Assembly: GCA_025210485.1 (NCBI GenBank)
Contig: JAOARN010000145.1
Coordinates: 1-64,000 of the forward strand
From: Marinifilaceae bacterium
GTDB lineage: Bacteria; Bacteroidota; Bacteroidia; Bacteroidales; Marinifilaceae
DNA length: 64,000 bases
Direction of reading: 5' to 3'
The notes below the pieces were generated by a model. It did not search any database and had not been told where the DNA came from. It saw only the letters and a program-made list of their open reading frames with translations. A program made the position numbers and the translations under genes. Positions 62,035 to 64,000 of the stretch are shown here, piece by piece. The first letter of the stretch is position 1; each line of letters opens with the position of its first letter.

Positions 62035-64000
62035 ATGAAGACAAAATTATTTTTAGCAACATTATTTTGCATAATTGGCATGACAACCGCACTATATGCC
62101 CAAAATAATGTCTTTGCTCGCTTTCCAGACCTAAACAATGATGCTAGTAAATTGGCATTTTCGTACCAAGGAGATATTTGGGTCTACAATTTTCAGACTA
62201 ATATATCACAACGCCTAACAATCAATGATTCTTATGAATATAATCCTAAGTGGAGTGATGATGACAAATACTTATCATTTGTTGGAAGCAAATATCACAA
62301 CGAGGATATATATATAATTCCTGCCCAAGGAGGAAAATCTAAAAGATTAACTTTCAGGTCGTCATATGATTATTCTCAATCGTGGACAAAGGATAATGAT
62401 ATAATGTTTAATACTAGAAGGGATTATGCTCAGATTGAAAGAGAACCTGAAGTATATTCAATATCATCGAATGGAGGCACACCATCAAGACTATTAGATG
62501 GTTTAGGATATACTCCTGTTGAATCTCCCAATGGACGTTTTATTGCTATAGTGCGCGGAACTTGTCGTATTGAAAGGGAAGCTTATGACGGACCTGCTAA
62601 CAGAAATATATGGATTTATGACACCAAAATCAAAAAATACATACAGGTAACTTCTTATACAGGTCATGATTTTAATCCAGAATGGAAAAACGATTCTACT
62701 TTATTGTTCATCAGCTCAAGAGAGAATAAGAAATACAATATTTTTTCAATACAGATAGACAAGGATGGCAATAAGAAATCTAATCCCATAAAACTAACCA
62801 ATGAAATAAAGGGTGGAATCAGAAACTTTAGCTTAAGCAAAAATGAAAAAATTGCATATGAATATGCTAATCATATTGCTTTATTAGACCTAAATACAAA
62901 ACAAAAAACAATTGTAAATCTTCACATCAACACAGATGATAGATTTGTAAATGAAGAATATAAAAATGTAAAAAAGGCTGCTAGCGAATATTCTGTTTCA
63001 CCAAATGGAAAATACACCGCAATGGTTGTCAGAGGCGAAATATTTGTAACTGCAAACAACACTGGTTCTGACAAAACAATTAGAATCACCAATTCACCTT
63101 TCAGAGAAAGAGATGTAGAATGGATTGATAACGAAACATTGATTTTCACTTCAGATCGTGACGGGCAGTATGAGATGTACACTGCAAAATTCGCGGAGGA
63201 GAATCGCCCAAATATAATGGAAGCTCTTAGTTTTAATATCAAGAGATTAACAAATACAGAGGAAGAAGAATTTTCACCGACAATTTCTCCCAAAGGAAAA
63301 AAGGTAGTTTTTACTAGAGGTACTGGTCAATTAGTATTAGCATCTATTGAAAACGGAAAGCTTAAAAATGAAAAAATTCTAATTCAAAACTACTCCTCTC
63401 CTTACCAAATATCATGGAGTCCTGATGGAAATTGGATTAGTTTTGTAATGAGCGATTTGGACGATAATAAAGATGTATATATCAAAAACATTAACACTAA
63501 TGATGCTCCAGTAAATATAAGTATGTTCCCTCTAATGGACACTAATCCTGTATGGTCTCCTGATGGATCTAAATTAGCATTTATTTCTATCAGAAATAAT
63601 GGGGATAGTGATATATGGTTTGTTTGGTTGAAAAAATCAGACTGGGAGAAAACTAGTGCTGATTGGAAGGAAGAAGCTACAAATAAAAAAGAAGAACTTA
63701 GTGCTTCTAAATCTATTAATTCGAGTAAATCAGAGGCTAAGTCGAAATTGGCAAAAGCAATGCAAATCGACCTTGAGGATATCCACGAGAGAGTAGTTCA
63801 AGTAACAGGACTCCCAGGCAATGAATATTCTTTGAAAATTTCAAAAGATGGGAATAAATTCTATTTTGTAACCAATGCCAACAGTCGAAGAACATACAAA
63901 GCTCAAAGAGATTTGTTTTCTATTAACTGGGATGGTACCAAACTGAAACAAATCACTCAAAAAGGTCAAAAGCCATACTTAATATCACTAGACAATTCAG
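62035..64000 (+). CDS. Tricorn-like PD40 propeller protein, likely S41 peptidase, partial
   Basis: The frame starts at ATG 62035 and runs open to the right edge (655 codons). It has a signal peptide (about 1-22, LFLATLFCIIGMTTALYAQ), then PD40/TolB-type blades from about residue 30: LAFSYQGDIWVYNFQ, NPKWSDDDKYLSFVG, DIYIIPAQGGKSKRLT, VESPNGRFIAIVRG, and later YQISWSPDGNWISFV and NPVWSPDGSKLAFIS. This is the N-terminal part of tricorn-protease-like proteins of Bacteroidota, in which a PDZ domain and an S41 serine peptidase follow. The C-terminal half is outside the window, so the peptidase part is inferred. Confidence 0.8.
   Translation, partial: MKTKLFLATLFCIIGMTTALYAQNNVFARFPDLNNDASKLAFSYQGDIWVYNFQTNISQRLTINDSYEYNPKWSDDDKYLSFVGSKYHNEDIYIIPAQGGKSKRLTFRSSYDYSQSWTKDNDIMFNTRRDYAQIEREPEVYSISSNGGTPSRLLDGLGYTPVESPNGRFIAIVRGTCRIEREAYDGPANRNIWIYDTKIKKYIQVTSYTGHDFNPEWKNDSTLLFISSRENKKYNIFSIQIDKDGNKKSNPIKLTNEIKGGIRNFSLSKNEKIAYEYANHIALLDLNTKQKTIVNLHINTDDRFVNEEYKNVKKAASEYSVSPNGKYTAMVVRGEIFVTANNTGSDKTIRITNSPFRERDVEWIDNETLIFTSDRDGQYEMYTAKFAEENRPNIMEALSFNIKRLTNTEEEEFSPTISPKGKKVVFTRGTGQLVLASIENGKLKNEKILIQNYSSPYQISWSPDGNWISFVMSDLDDNKDVYIKNINTNDAPVNISMFPLMDTNPVWSPDGSKLAFISIRNNGDSDIWFVWLKKSDWEKTSADWKEEATNKKEELSASKSINSSKSEAKSKLAKAMQIDLEDIHERVVQVTGLPGNEYSLKISKDGNKFYFVTNANSRRTYKAQRDLFSINWDGTKLKQITQKGQKPYLISLDNS

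Noticed and set aside
62922-63293. A 123-codon minus-strand frame near the right edge
   Set aside because: It is antisense to the well-supported PD40 protein and has no recognised motif.
1-64000. CRISPR arrays, tRNA and rRNA genes
   Set aside because: No regularly spaced repeat array and no cloverleaf or rRNA signature was noticed when reading the sequence.

Overview
The window comes from an AT-rich Bacteroidota genome, probably a marine or anaerobic member of the Marinilabiliales/Marinifilaceae type (inference). The signs are a PorE-like OmpA/TPR/PD40 lipoprotein of the type IX secretion system, PKD repeats with a T9SS-type C-terminal tail, promoter elements of the TTTG/TAnnTTTG type, a SLBB exporter plus Wzz capsule system, and many lipoproteins. 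No tRNA, rRNA or CRISPR array was recognised.

Region 1 (1-33000, minus strand). After the start of an ISAon1-like transposase gene cut by the left edge, one surface-polysaccharide locus of 31 genes reads leftward from a SLBB exporter (32995) to an initiating sugar-phosphate transferase (206), closed by a 15-bp hairpin terminator. It holds export and assembly functions (Wza-like SLBB protein, Wzz, Wzx flippase, Wzy-like polymerase), a winged-helix regulator, several glycosyltransferases, and three cytidylyl-activated sugar routes: CDP-glucose to a CDP-6-deoxy sugar (RfbF, RmlC-like cupin, RfbG, aminotransferase); a legionaminic-acid-like CMP-nonulosonate route (LegC, NeuD-like, LegI, LegG, PtmE-like, LegF); and a KdsB-like/HAD phosphatase/aldolase cassette whose aldolase is fused to a DUF115/MptE-like domain. 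Two acyltransferase-like proteins flank a NodB deacetylase inside the legionaminic block.

Region 2 (33000-39900, plus strand). A WecA/MraY-type transferase, then an AraC regulator followed by a three-gene set: an SGNH-fold PKD protein with a sorting tail, a lipoprotein with HExxH, and a small beta-barrel-like protein. Two direct repeats 21 bp apart lie in front of the set.

Region 3 (39900-50000). An EF-G-like GTPase and a LolC/E-type permease are followed by a decaying zone: an IS1595-like element, a heavily degraded ISAs1 transposase, a TPR/OmpA-like lipoprotein, and a prolyl oligopeptidase pseudogene that keeps only its catalytic end.

Region 4 (50000-64000). Mostly housekeeping and envelope genes: NfeD plus FloA flotillin, a cysteine-motif hypothetical, NhaD antiporter, PorE-like lipoprotein, PurM-like, PrfA, PyrF, TatD-like hydrolase, and a tricorn-like PD40 protein cut by the right edge.
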